A program made the translations under genes and the position numbers. The notes under the pieces were generated by a model. That model did no database searches. It was not told where the DNA came from and saw only the letters and a list, made by a program, of their open reading frames with translations. A DNA stretch of 13,955 nt from DATFJZ01 sp034660495 (lineage in GTDB: Bacteria; Desulfobacterota; Desulfobacteria; Desulfobacterales; Desulfobacteraceae): positions 1-13,955 of the forward strand of contig JAYEJJ010000177.1 of assembly GCA_034660495.1 (NCBI GenBank), read 5' to 3'. Below are positions 7,974 to 13,955 of the stretch, in pieces; the stretch's first letter is position 1, and each line of letters opens with the position of its first letter.

Positions 7974-8000
7974 GGCCGGACCATGATCATCGATCCGGCC
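7974..8000 (+). other. Stem-loop, 7-bp perfect stem
   Basis: GGCCGGA at 7974-7980 is complementary to TCCGGCC at 7994-8000, with a 13-nt loop containing TGATCA and ATCGAT. No T-run follows, so it is not a standard terminator. It lies 25 bp before the repeat core at 8026 and may be part of the same structured leader. Confidence 0.4.
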
Positions 8001-8025
8001 ACAACAAAGAATGAAACAGGAGAGT

Positions 8026-8053
8026 GCCGCCCCCAGCGGTTCCTGTCAGGAAC
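8026..8053 (+). repeat. Interspersed repeat core (copy C), upstream of the transglycosylase
   Basis: This stretch contains GCCGCCCCCAGCGGTTCCTG followed by TCAGGAAC. It matches the core of the 691-804 element read on the minus strand, and the stretch at 13904-13932. It includes a short stem CCGC/GCGG and the near-palindrome GTTCCTGTCAGGAAC. The terminal ACTCGAT...ATCAAGTTTTT motif seen in the other two copies is absent here. Like copy A, it sits upstream of a gene and reads in that gene's direction. Confidence 0.55.
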
Positions 8054-8157
8054 GGGAAGGTCTGAGGACTTTTTGCCCTGCCAGGCTGAAAATCAAAAAC
8101 TGCGGTCACTGATCCTCAACGGTGGAATAATATTAAGACACAAAGGAAATTTTTTCT

Positions 8158-9264
8158 ATGAAAAAATTGGTTGTAATTGTTTTTTCAGCAGTTTTATTGT
8201 TTTTATGTGTACAGACATTGCATGCCGACATTGCAGATAAAAACAAATTAATGCCGGTATCGCTTCCTTCCCTGGCACACAGTGTAAGGTTTTCCCATCC
8301 TGTTTATTTCTGCGGTTCAAAAGTTCCCCTTGAGGTCCAGGATGTCCGGGAACGTCTTGAAAAGGAAATGCTTTTGGCCCTGTGGGACAGGGCTCAGGTT
8401 TTATTATGGATCAAAAGATCCACAAAATATTTTTTACATATGGAAAATATTTTGAAATCCAATGGCCTTCCTGAAGATTTAAAATATGTATCGGTTATTG
8501 AAAGCGGTCTAAGGCCCCACGCAGGATCTGCCAGAGGCGCTGTGGGGTTCTGGCAGTTTTTAAGATCCACAGGCCGTCAATACGGCCTGAAGGTGAATTC
8601 AAAATTTGATGACAGACGGAATCTCTTTTTGTCAACAGAGGCGGCTTGCCAGTATTTTAAAATGCTTTATCAGAAATTCAATGACTGGCCCCTGGCCCTG
8701 GCTGCCTATAACATGGGTGAGCAGAGTCTTGCCAGTGAAATTGAGCTTCAGAATACAAATGATTATTATTTTCTTTATCTGTCTCTTGAAACCCAGAGAT
8801 ACGTATTAAAGGCAGTTGCCGCCAAACTTATCATGGAGAATCCCCAAAAATACGGGTTTGTCTTTTTAAAGGAGGATTATTATCCTCTGCTGGAATTTGA
8901 CCGGGTAAAAATCAATTCGCCAGCCCTTATCCCTGTTACCGTGATTGCCCAATCCGCCCAGACCAGTTTTAAAATGATCAAGGATATGAATCCTGAAATA
9001 AGGGGCGCATACCTTGCAGAAGGGAAAAATACCATTATGGTACCCAGGGGAAGCGCAAAATTGTTTAAAAAGAAATTTTCATCGCTTCTGAAAAAGTGGC
9101 GTGGCAGTCATGGTAAAAAATTTCACCTGGTCAGGAAAGGGGACAGCCTTACCGCAATAGCCAGAAGATACAAAGTGTCTTTGGCATCACTTCTGATGTG
9201 GAACAATCTGTCCATTAAAAGCCGAATTTATCCAGGAGACAGGATATTGGTAAGCAGGGAATAA
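8158..9264 (+). CDS. Secreted MltD-like lytic transglycosylase with LysM domain
   Basis: A 368-residue periplasmic or outer-membrane-facing murein hydrolase that cleaves the MurNAc-GlcNAc bond to form 1,6-anhydro ends. A signal peptide covers residues 1-23, with likely cleavage after LHA. There is no lipobox Cys, unlike E. coli MltD. The SLT (family 1D-like) domain runs from about 95 to 215, with catalytic Glu115 in VSVIESGLRP, the supporting GAVGFWQF motif and AAYNMGE at 182-188. One LysM peptidoglycan-binding domain is at about 322-365 (FHLVRKGDSLTAIARRYKV). E. coli MltD is longer and carries more LysM copies. ATG at 8158 has AAAGGA 11 nt upstream and opens directly into the signal peptide. 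Its stop is 30 bp from the convergent SidJ-like gene. Confidence 0.9.
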   Translation: MKKLVVIVFSAVLLFLCVQTLHADIADKNKLMPVSLPSLAHSVRFSHPVYFCGSKVPLEVQDVRERLEKEMLLALWDRAQVLLWIKRSTKYFLHMENILKSNGLPEDLKYVSVIESGLRPHAGSARGAVGFWQFLRSTGRQYGLKVNSKFDDRRNLFLSTEAACQYFKMLYQKFNDWPLALAAYNMGEQSLASEIELQNTNDYYFLYLSLETQRYVLKAVAAKLIMENPQKYGFVFLKEDYYPLLEFDRVKINSPALIPVTVIAQSAQTSFKMIKDMNPEIRGAYLAEGKNTIMVPRGSAKLFKKKFSSLLKKWRGSHGKKFHLVRKGDSLTAIARRYKVSLASLLMWNNLSIKSRIYPGDRILVSRE

Positions 9265-9265
9265 C

Positions 9266-9285
9266 GCTTTTCCTTCTTTAAAAGC
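9266..9285. terminator. Weak hairpin between convergent genes
   Basis: GCTTTT at 9266-9271 pairs with AAAAGC at 9280-9285 around an 8-nt loop in the 29-bp gap between two convergent genes. The stem is only 6 bp and A+T-rich, and no strong T-run follows on either strand. It is the only terminator candidate there. Confidence 0.25.
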
Positions 9286-9293
9286 AAGGGGCT

Positions 9294-10973
9294 TCAGTCG
9301 TTCTTATGGGGTTTTTCCGTTCTGTTCCTGTTTTTTTGGCTTCTGCTGTTTTTTGTAGCAGCATTCGTCCTGTCTGACATGGGTTTCAACCCATTTTCCC
9401 TGGTGTATTTCTCAGAGATGCACAGGGCAGAGCAGGTAAAGAGAAAATCTGTCAACTGGGGAACAGATATTTTCTGATTAAACCCGCCAAGATGGGGACC
9501 GGTATTTATGGTGATTTCTTTTTTCCCTTTTTTTAAAACAGCAATTGTTTCCCTGTTAAATCCCCGTTCCATCAGAAAATTTTCAAATGTCTCCTGATCC
9601 ATATTGTTTTGATCGTTTATTCTTAATACCTCCTCCATATGGTCGTCAATACCCATTTTTTCAATGAGTGCGTCCATGAATGCGCTGGAAATTTCAGGGA
9701 GCTGCCCCGTATGCCCTCCTGTGAATCCTTTGAAATAGGCTTTTACAGTGGTGTCAATGATCTGGGTGAACAGGGCTTTGTCAAATAATGCAGTGGCGTT
9801 TACAGGCTGGCCGATCTGATTTTTTCCCCTTAATTCTGGAGAAAGATTTCTAAAGTAGCTGCCCGCCACCAGTACCAGACTCAGGATATGGGATCCCAGA
9901 TAATGGCCTCTTTTTTTATGGGTTTTTAATAATTCAAAGTGTTCAAAATCCCGCAGTCCCGAAGCGGCAAAATTGGGATATCTGCTGGATTCAAGCCACC
10001 TGTCCAGCCTCCCTCCCTGTTCCCAGCGGTATACGCCGAGATCATGACGTCTGTTCTGCTGTACCCGGTTGTGAAACAGGGGAATGGGTGAGGTATGAAC
10101 AACGCCAAGGGATGTGCAGCGGCCCAGAAGCCATGCATTCAGATTCATGATTTTTACCAGCTCTTTTTTTGACAGGGCTGAGGCCTTTTCATTGGGATAT
10201 TTGAAATAGTTTTTATCAGCAGTAAATGCAATGACAAAAATATCCCCCTGGTGAGTGGGATTCAACCCCAGTTTTTCTGGCATTTCCTTGAGTTTAAAAA
10301 GGGATGATGTATCTGATCTGAGTGGAACAGGGATATCAAATTCAACTTCTTTGTCTTGAAAGGCAGCGCTGAGAAAATCCATCCACCCTGTTTCAAGGGT
10401 CAGGGCAAAGGGAGAGGCTTTTTGTTTTACAAATTTTATAACTCCGGTTCTGTTTTCCAGGGTTTCACCGGCAAGGCTTCTTCCAAACCATTTCATTCTT
10501 CTGATATTTCGGATTTTCAGTTTTTTAGCAAGGGTTTCAAAGGAGGTCAGGGTAAAGCAGGTTTCCGGTTCAGGTTCACAGGGAAAGGAAGGACTGTTAA
10601 GGGGCAGGGTGCCAAGAGTTTCTGCAATAGCCCTGTGGCGGTTTTTGCTGCTCTTTACCAGCATGGTCTGAAGGGTGGGGATGATCTGGTGTGACAATGG
10701 GTTTCTGTTTAAACGGACCAGGGACACCATTGCTTTGCAGGCTTCCCTGTAAAGAAAAAGGGCCTGTTTTTCTGAGTCAAAACGGGTGGACGTAAGGATT
10801 GAGGCAAGGGCGTCTATGGTAAGTTCAGTTGCAGATTCAGGGGCTTTTTCAATATCTGCCCGAATGGTCTTTACACTGAGGTATGATGCCGTAAAATCAA
10901 GTTTCCTGTTTATAAGACGGGTTTCAGTATCTGTTTTTGAGGTGTTAGACATTTCCGAGCTATCTGAGGTCAT
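9294..10973 (-). CDS. SidJ-like pseudokinase (candidate protein glutamylase)
   Basis: A 559-residue soluble protein. Residues about 40-125 are helical and HEAT-like; about 140-430 look kinase-like; the last 20 are a basic tail. The residues present are Arg165 (WFGRSL), Lys180 (GVIKFVK, a beta3-type lysine), Glu194 (ETGWMDF, alphaC-type), His293, Arg322, Tyr332, Asn334 and Asp342 (RYPNF...GLRD). From memory, SidJ of Legionella, an ATP-dependent polyglutamylase with a pseudokinase fold, uses R352, K367, H492, R522, Y532, N534 and D542. The spacings R-K (15) and R-Y-N-D (10, 2, 8) are identical here. No calmodulin-binding IQ motif is evident, so activation would differ. It is the third gene after guaA and a membrane coiled-coil protein. 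The start is uncertain: no clear ribosome-binding site precedes the ATG at 10973, and Met8 at 10952 is an alternative. The substrate is unknown. Confidence 0.6.
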   Translation of the reverse strand: MTSDSSEMSNTSKTDTETRLINRKLDFTASYLSVKTIRADIEKAPESATELTIDALASILTSTRFDSEKQALFLYREACKAMVSLVRLNRNPLSHQIIPTLQTMLVKSSKNRHRAIAETLGTLPLNSPSFPCEPEPETCFTLTSFETLAKKLKIRNIRRMKWFGRSLAGETLENRTGVIKFVKQKASPFALTLETGWMDFLSAAFQDKEVEFDIPVPLRSDTSSLFKLKEMPEKLGLNPTHQGDIFVIAFTADKNYFKYPNEKASALSKKELVKIMNLNAWLLGRCTSLGVVHTSPIPLFHNRVQQNRRHDLGVYRWEQGGRLDRWLESSRYPNFAASGLRDFEHFELLKTHKKRGHYLGSHILSLVLVAGSYFRNLSPELRGKNQIGQPVNATALFDKALFTQIIDTTVKAYFKGFTGGHTGQLPEISSAFMDALIEKMGIDDHMEEVLRINDQNNMDQETFENFLMERGFNRETIAVLKKGKKEITINTGPHLGGFNQKISVPQLTDFLFTCSALCISEKYTRENGLKPMSDRTNAATKNSRSQKNRNRTEKPHKND

Positions 10974-11008
10974 GTTCGAGTAAGGGCCTGTGTTTTCAAG
11001 TTGAGGGG

Positions 11009-11980
11009 TTACTGCTTAAGGTCTTTTTCAGAAATTTCACCGGGCCTTGTATCTTTTAAAAGGGGCGTTTCTATTATTTTATCTTTGGTATCCAGATTTT
11101 TTATGCCTTTGCTGTTTTTCTGGACAGCTGAAATTTCAGAAGATAATTTTTTAAGTCCGGCATTGAGCCGGGACTGGATTTCCTTGATCTCCTTATCTAT
11201 ATATGCTTTGTCAACTCTGGTTATTTCAAGGGTATTGAGCTTTTTTTCCACAAGGCTGATTTCCTTTAAGGTTTCGGCCGTCTCTTTTCTGTATTTTTCC
11301 AGGTCATTTTCAAGGACCGAAATTTGGTCCATCTCCTTTTGAACTGAGTTTTTGATTTTTGCCAGAAGGGATGTCTCAATTTTTTCTGTGCGTGTGCTGA
11401 CAAGCGCGTTAACCGCTTTTATTTCTTTTTCAAGCCGCTGTGTTGTATCCTTTATAATGCCGATGGTTTCATTATTGGTTCTGTCCAGGAGATTAAGGGC
11501 TGTTTTGTATTGTTTTGTATTGTTGTCCACCCGCTGAACAATGGTTTCAAGGGTTTTATCTATTTTTTCTGCGTCTGCTTTTTTTGAAAAAAGCGCTGCA
11601 CTGTCTGCTTCAATTCCGGTGATGCGCTTTTCAATGTCAGGCAGCCGGGTTTTAAGAAGATGCTGGATTTCGGCAAGGTCGACGTTCATTGCATTGATTT
11701 TATCCTCAAGTTCCGTGGTAATGGATTCAACCTTGCTATGTTCTGTATCCTGGACATTGACCATTCTTTCCTTGATATCCATATAGGAGAAAAAGAGAAC
11801 TGCGCCGATAAGGCAGGGAAGGATGACAGAGATAATGGTAACCCGGTTGCCGAGTTTTTCGATTTTAAGGCCGTTGATTTCTTCCCGGTACATGGAACCC
11901 CCCAGGTCGTCCTCTTTGTCTGATAGGTCCTGATCAATGGTAAGATCTTTCAGCCTTGACTCTTTTTTTTTCTGTGACAT
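11009..11980 (-). CDS. Membrane-anchored coiled-coil protein, unknown function
   Basis: A 323-residue protein not assigned to a named family. The N-terminal 45 residues are charged and probably cytoplasmic, followed by one transmembrane segment at about 47-66 (VTIISVILPCLIGAVLFFSY). From about residue 75 to 300 it is a long heptad-rich, Lys/Glu-rich helix expected to form a periplasmic coiled coil. It has no cysteine beyond the one in the membrane segment and no recognisable catalytic motif. It begins 3 nt after the guaA stop, with GGGA in the end of guaA as ribosome-binding site, so it should be co-transcribed and translationally coupled. The SidJ-like gene starts 35 nt after its stop. A scaffold or envelope-spacer role is conceivable, but nothing in the sequence proves it. 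Confidence 0.75.
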   Translation of the reverse strand: MSQKKKESRLKDLTIDQDLSDKEDDLGGSMYREEINGLKIEKLGNRVTIISVILPCLIGAVLFFSYMDIKERMVNVQDTEHSKVESITTELEDKINAMNVDLAEIQHLLKTRLPDIEKRITGIEADSAALFSKKADAEKIDKTLETIVQRVDNNTKQYKTALNLLDRTNNETIGIIKDTTQRLEKEIKAVNALVSTRTEKIETSLLAKIKNSVQKEMDQISVLENDLEKYRKETAETLKEISLVEKKLNTLEITRVDKAYIDKEIKEIQSRLNAGLKKLSSEISAVQKNSKGIKNLDTKDKIIETPLLKDTRPGEISEKDLKQ

Positions 11981-11983
11981 ATG

Positions 11984-13513
11984 TTATTCCCATTCAATGG
12001 TTCCCGGGGGTTTGGATGTGATGTCATATACAACCCGGTTGACACCATCTACTTCATTGATGATACGATTGGAAATCCGGGCAAGCAGGTCATGGGGAAT
12101 CCTTGCCCAGTCAGCTGTCATGGCATCTTTGCTGGTGACGGCCCTTATGGCAATACAGTTGTCATAGGTCCTTTTATCTCCCATAACGCCCACACTTTTA
12201 ACAGGGAGGAGAACGGCAAAGGACTGCCAGAGTTTTTTATAGTATCCAGCTTTTTTTATTTCGGTGATGAGCAGGGAATCCGCTTCCCTGAGTATGAAGA
12301 TGCGCTCCGGTGTCACCACGCCCATGATCCTTATGGCCAGTCCAGGGCCGGGGAAAGGCTGGCGCCAGACCAGGTCTTCATTTAACCCCAGTTCAAGGCC
12401 GAGTTTTCTGACTTCATCCTTGAAAAGAAGCTGCAGAGGCTCAATAAGCTTTAATTTCATTTTTTCAGGCAGCCCCCCGACATTATGGTGGGATTTTATA
12501 ATGGAGGTGGGTCCGCCAAACGCTGATTTGGACTCAATGATATCCGGATACAGGGTTCCCTGCCCGAGAAAGGCAGCCCCTTCAATTTTTGAGGCTTCCT
12601 CGTCAAACACCTCGATAAAGGTATTTCCGATTTTTTTTCTTTTTTCCTCAGGGTCTGTGATATTGTTCAGGGCATCAAGGAATTTTCTCTGTGCATCCAC
12701 AAATTTGATATTCATATCCAGGTTTTTCAACAGGCTTTTTTCAAGGCTTTGTTTTTCGTTTTTTCTTAAAACCCCGTTGTCAACAAATATGCAGTAGAGA
12801 TTTTTACCAATGGCCCTGTGGATGAGCATGGCAGCCACAGAGGAGTCCACCCCTCCGGAAAGGCCCATGATTACTTTTTTATCCTGAACCGCCTGCTTGA
12901 TCTGGTCAATGGCATTGCTGGCAAAGGATTCCATTGTCCAGTTTTTTCTGCACTGGCATACATCACTGAGAAAATTTTTGATCATTTCCCGGCCGTTTTC
13001 AGTGTGCTCAACTTCCGGGTGGAACTGAAGTCCGAAAAACTGGTTTTTAAAATCAGCTATAGCTGCAATTTCCGTGTTTTCAGTGGAAGCTGTGGCTTCA
13101 AATCCATCAGGAAGGGTTAATGTAGAATCGCCGTGGCTCATCCAGCAGTGAAGTCTGTTTTCCATGCCTTTAAATAAAAGTGTTTTATTTTTTATTTGCA
13201 GATCTGCAAACCCATATTCCCGTTTGTCTGATCTTTCTATGGTACCGCCAAGGGCGTGGACCATGAACTGCATGCCGTAGCAGATTCCCAGGATGGGTAT
13301 GCCAAGGATGAATATGTCTGTATGGATTGACGGGCTGTTTTTTTCGTATATACTTGACGGGCCACCTGACAGAATAATGCCTTCAGGGTTCATTTTTTTA
13401 ATTGTGTTCAGGTCAATACCTGCGGGCTCCACCTGGCAGTAAATTTCATTTTCCCTGACACGTCTTGCTATGAGCTGGTTAAATTGTGATCCGAAATCAA
13501 TGATAAGTATCAT
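11984..13513 (-). CDS. guaA: GMP synthase (glutamine-hydrolysing)
   Basis: A 509-residue cytoplasmic enzyme that aminates XMP to GMP using glutamine and ATP. The class I glutamine amidotransferase domain covers residues 1-190, with nucleophile Cys78 in LGICYGMQ and the His165/Glu167 pair in FHPEVEH. The ATP-pyrophosphatase domain follows, with the P-loop GLSGGVDSS at 217-225. The GMPS C-terminal dimerisation domain ends in the hallmark TSKPPGTIEWE. Length and motifs are normal, with no sign of damage. ATG at 13513 starts directly at the family's opening strand (LIIDFGSQ); the ribosome-binding site is weak (AAGG-like). guaB, often adjacent, is not upstream here. Two genes of different character, a coiled-coil membrane protein and the SidJ-like protein, follow in the same direction. 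Confidence 0.98.
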   Translation of the reverse strand: MILIIDFGSQFNQLIARRVRENEIYCQVEPAGIDLNTIKKMNPEGIILSGGPSSIYEKNSPSIHTDIFILGIPILGICYGMQFMVHALGGTIERSDKREYGFADLQIKNKTLLFKGMENRLHCWMSHGDSTLTLPDGFEATASTENTEIAAIADFKNQFFGLQFHPEVEHTENGREMIKNFLSDVCQCRKNWTMESFASNAIDQIKQAVQDKKVIMGLSGGVDSSVAAMLIHRAIGKNLYCIFVDNGVLRKNEKQSLEKSLLKNLDMNIKFVDAQRKFLDALNNITDPEEKRKKIGNTFIEVFDEEASKIEGAAFLGQGTLYPDIIESKSAFGGPTSIIKSHHNVGGLPEKMKLKLIEPLQLLFKDEVRKLGLELGLNEDLVWRQPFPGPGLAIRIMGVVTPERIFILREADSLLITEIKKAGYYKKLWQSFAVLLPVKSVGVMGDKRTYDNCIAIRAVTSKDAMTADWARIPHDLLARISNRIINEVDGVNRVVYDITSKPPGTIEWE

Positions 13514-13585
13514 TTCAGTAAAAAGCCTTTTAAAAAGTTTATTTTGAAATTTCTGAGTTCAGGGTCTCTGCATGAGGGTTCTTTT

Positions 13586-13613
13586 GTTATGATTTATGGA
13601 GATAAAGCGTAAA
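13586..13613 (-). promoter_or_regulatory. Weak sigma70-like promoter candidate for guaA
   Basis: On the minus strand TTTACG (13608-13613) and CATAAC (13586-13591) are separated by 16 bp, each matching four of six consensus positions. This would give a leader of roughly 70 nt before guaA. The -35 overlaps the palindrome GTAAATTTAC (13609-13618), which could be an operator. The evidence is weak in an A+T-rich region. Confidence 0.2.
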
Positions 13614-13631
13614 TTTACACTATATATACTT

Positions 13632-13753
13632 TTTTTAGGGGCATCCTTCATAAGTACTTTACACTTTCTGAAACCATTCCTTAATTTAAAGGTGGTTTTA
13701 CTGAAAAAGTGTAAAGTACTTTTATGCTGATATGAAGGATGCCTTTTTAGGGG
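13632..13753. repeat. MITE-like long inverted repeat with flanking direct repeats
   Basis: Outer arms GGCATCCTTCATA (13640-13652) and TATGAAGGATGCC (13731-13743) are perfect 13-bp complements. Inner arms AGTACTTTACACTTT (13653-13667) and AAAGTGTAAAGTACT (13706-13720) are perfect over 15 bp. A 10-nt asymmetric stretch at 13721-13730 interrupts the right side. The structure is flanked by the direct repeat TTTTTAGGGG (13632-13641 and 13744-13753), which looks like a target-site duplication. No coding capacity exists inside, as expected of a miniature inverted-repeat element. Alternatives are a large hairpin acting as a bidirectional terminator or a small structured RNA. Confidence 0.65.
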
Positions 13754-13876
13754 TAAAAAATCAAGTTGTTTTTCATGAGATGATTGCTAAATCATTCATA
13801 TTGTGCTTTTATATCGGGGTGGAACAATAGGCTGGCGGCAATGGGCGGCAGACTCACAGCAAAAAAAAACGCTTAT

Positions 13877-13940
13877 ACTCGATCATCAAGTTTTTTGAAT
13901 ACCGCCGCCCCGAGCGGTTGCCTGTCAGGAACATTGAGAA
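13877..13940 (+). repeat. Interspersed repeat copy B (end motif plus core)
   Basis: It starts with ACTCGATCATCAAGTTTTTT (13877-13896), then has CCGCCCCGAGCGGTTG and CCTGTCAGGAAC and continues to GAGAAC. It aligns with the minus-strand reading of the 691-804 element over about 60 bases with a few indels, including the end motif, the core and GAGAAC. The opposite end of the element is not reached before the window ends. A small stem, CCGC/GCGG, is at 13905-13917. It lies directly before a ribosome-binding site, so it is again in a 5' leader position. Confidence 0.65.
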
Positions 13941-13943
13941 CCA

Positions 13944-13955
13944 AAGGAGATCAGA
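13944..13955 (+). promoter_or_regulatory. Ribosome-binding site for a gene starting beyond the window
   Basis: AAGGAG at 13944-13949 is followed by six bases to the window end, so a start codon at 13956 would have ideal spacing. The gene itself is not in the window. Confidence 0.45.

Larger units (their letters stand above)
7683..8157. other. Divergent intergenic region, 475 bp, repeat-rich
   Basis: The region separates the minus-strand octapeptide protein from the plus-strand lytic transglycosylase, so promoters for both must lie here. It contains a triple 24-bp repeat (7870-7941), a 7-bp perfect hairpin (7974-8000) and the repeat core described at 8026-8053. A TTGACA hexamer at 7929-7934 could be a plus-strand -35 element, but no good -10 follows at 16-18 bp. 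An open frame from a TTG at 7782 has a hydrophobic start and runs into the transglycosylase gene in another frame. It has no supporting ribosome-binding site or recognisable homology, so I do not call it a gene; a decayed gene is possible. Confidence 0.6.
13514..13955. other. 442-bp gene-free region upstream of guaA
   Basis: No reading frame with gene-like features is visible. Contents in order: the guaA leader and possible promoter (to about 13613), a MITE-like inverted repeat (13632-13753), about 120 bp of A+T-rich unassigned sequence, the third interspersed repeat copy (13877-13940), and a ribosome-binding site at the very end. I see no purine riboswitch signature upstream of guaA. Confidence 0.6.

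Noticed and set aside
7782..8240. Plus-strand frame of 152 codons from a TTG, with a hydrophobic start and an eight-residue repeat
   Set aside because: It overlaps the transglycosylase signal-peptide region in another frame by over 80 bp, has no well-placed ribosome-binding site, and its second half is the repeat core; at most it is a decayed gene.
12264..12797. Long plus-strand open frame inside guaA
   Set aside because: It lies fully antisense to the conserved guaA coding sequence, is Ser/Phe-rich and shows no family signature.
13514..13640. Purine-type riboswitch upstream of guaA
   Set aside because: I could not find the three-way-junction core bases or a matching paired P1 in the minus-strand leader.

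Overview
The window looks like chromosome of a Gram-negative sulfate-reducer-type deltaproteobacterium (Desulfobacteraceae-like, inferred from the flavour of the proteins; no marker gene proves it). It is mostly compact housekeeping and envelope genes on the minus strand, plus a layer of small repeats and mobile-element remnants. No rRNA, tRNA or CRISPR array was seen.

Left edge to about 7.7 kb: a minus-strand run, read right to left, of a small two-pass membrane protein with an octapeptide repeat tail, a YlqF/RbgA-type circularly permuted GTPase, a Prc/Tsp tail-specific protease, a large AsmA-family protein, a short NIF3/YqfO-like protein and the first 80 or so residues of an acyl-ACP/acyl-CoA thioesterase. 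The thioesterase reading frame is cut at the extreme left, where the sequence becomes two hairpins resembling the right end of an IS200/IS605 (TnpB) element. A 114-bp element with 19-20 bp terminal inverted repeats sits between the AsmA gene and the NIF3-like gene.

Middle: a 475-bp divergent gap (7683-8157) holds a triple 24-bp repeat, a strong hairpin and a second copy of the repeat core. It precedes the only complete plus-strand gene, a secreted MltD-like lytic transglycosylase with a LysM domain. That gene converges on the end of the next minus-strand group.

Right part: guaA (GMP synthase), a membrane-anchored coiled-coil protein starting 3 nt after guaA, and a 559-residue protein form a minus-strand run. 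The 559-residue protein carries, at matching spacings, the active-site residues I recall for the Legionella polyglutamylase pseudokinase SidJ. This SidJ-like protein in a non-pathogen-looking housekeeping operon, beside an uncharacterised membrane coiled-coil protein, is the most interesting content here.

The last 440 bp (13514-13955) carry no visible gene. They contain a MITE-like long inverted repeat with flanking 10-bp direct repeats, a third copy of the interspersed repeat, and a ribosome-binding site for a plus-strand gene presumed to start just outside the window.
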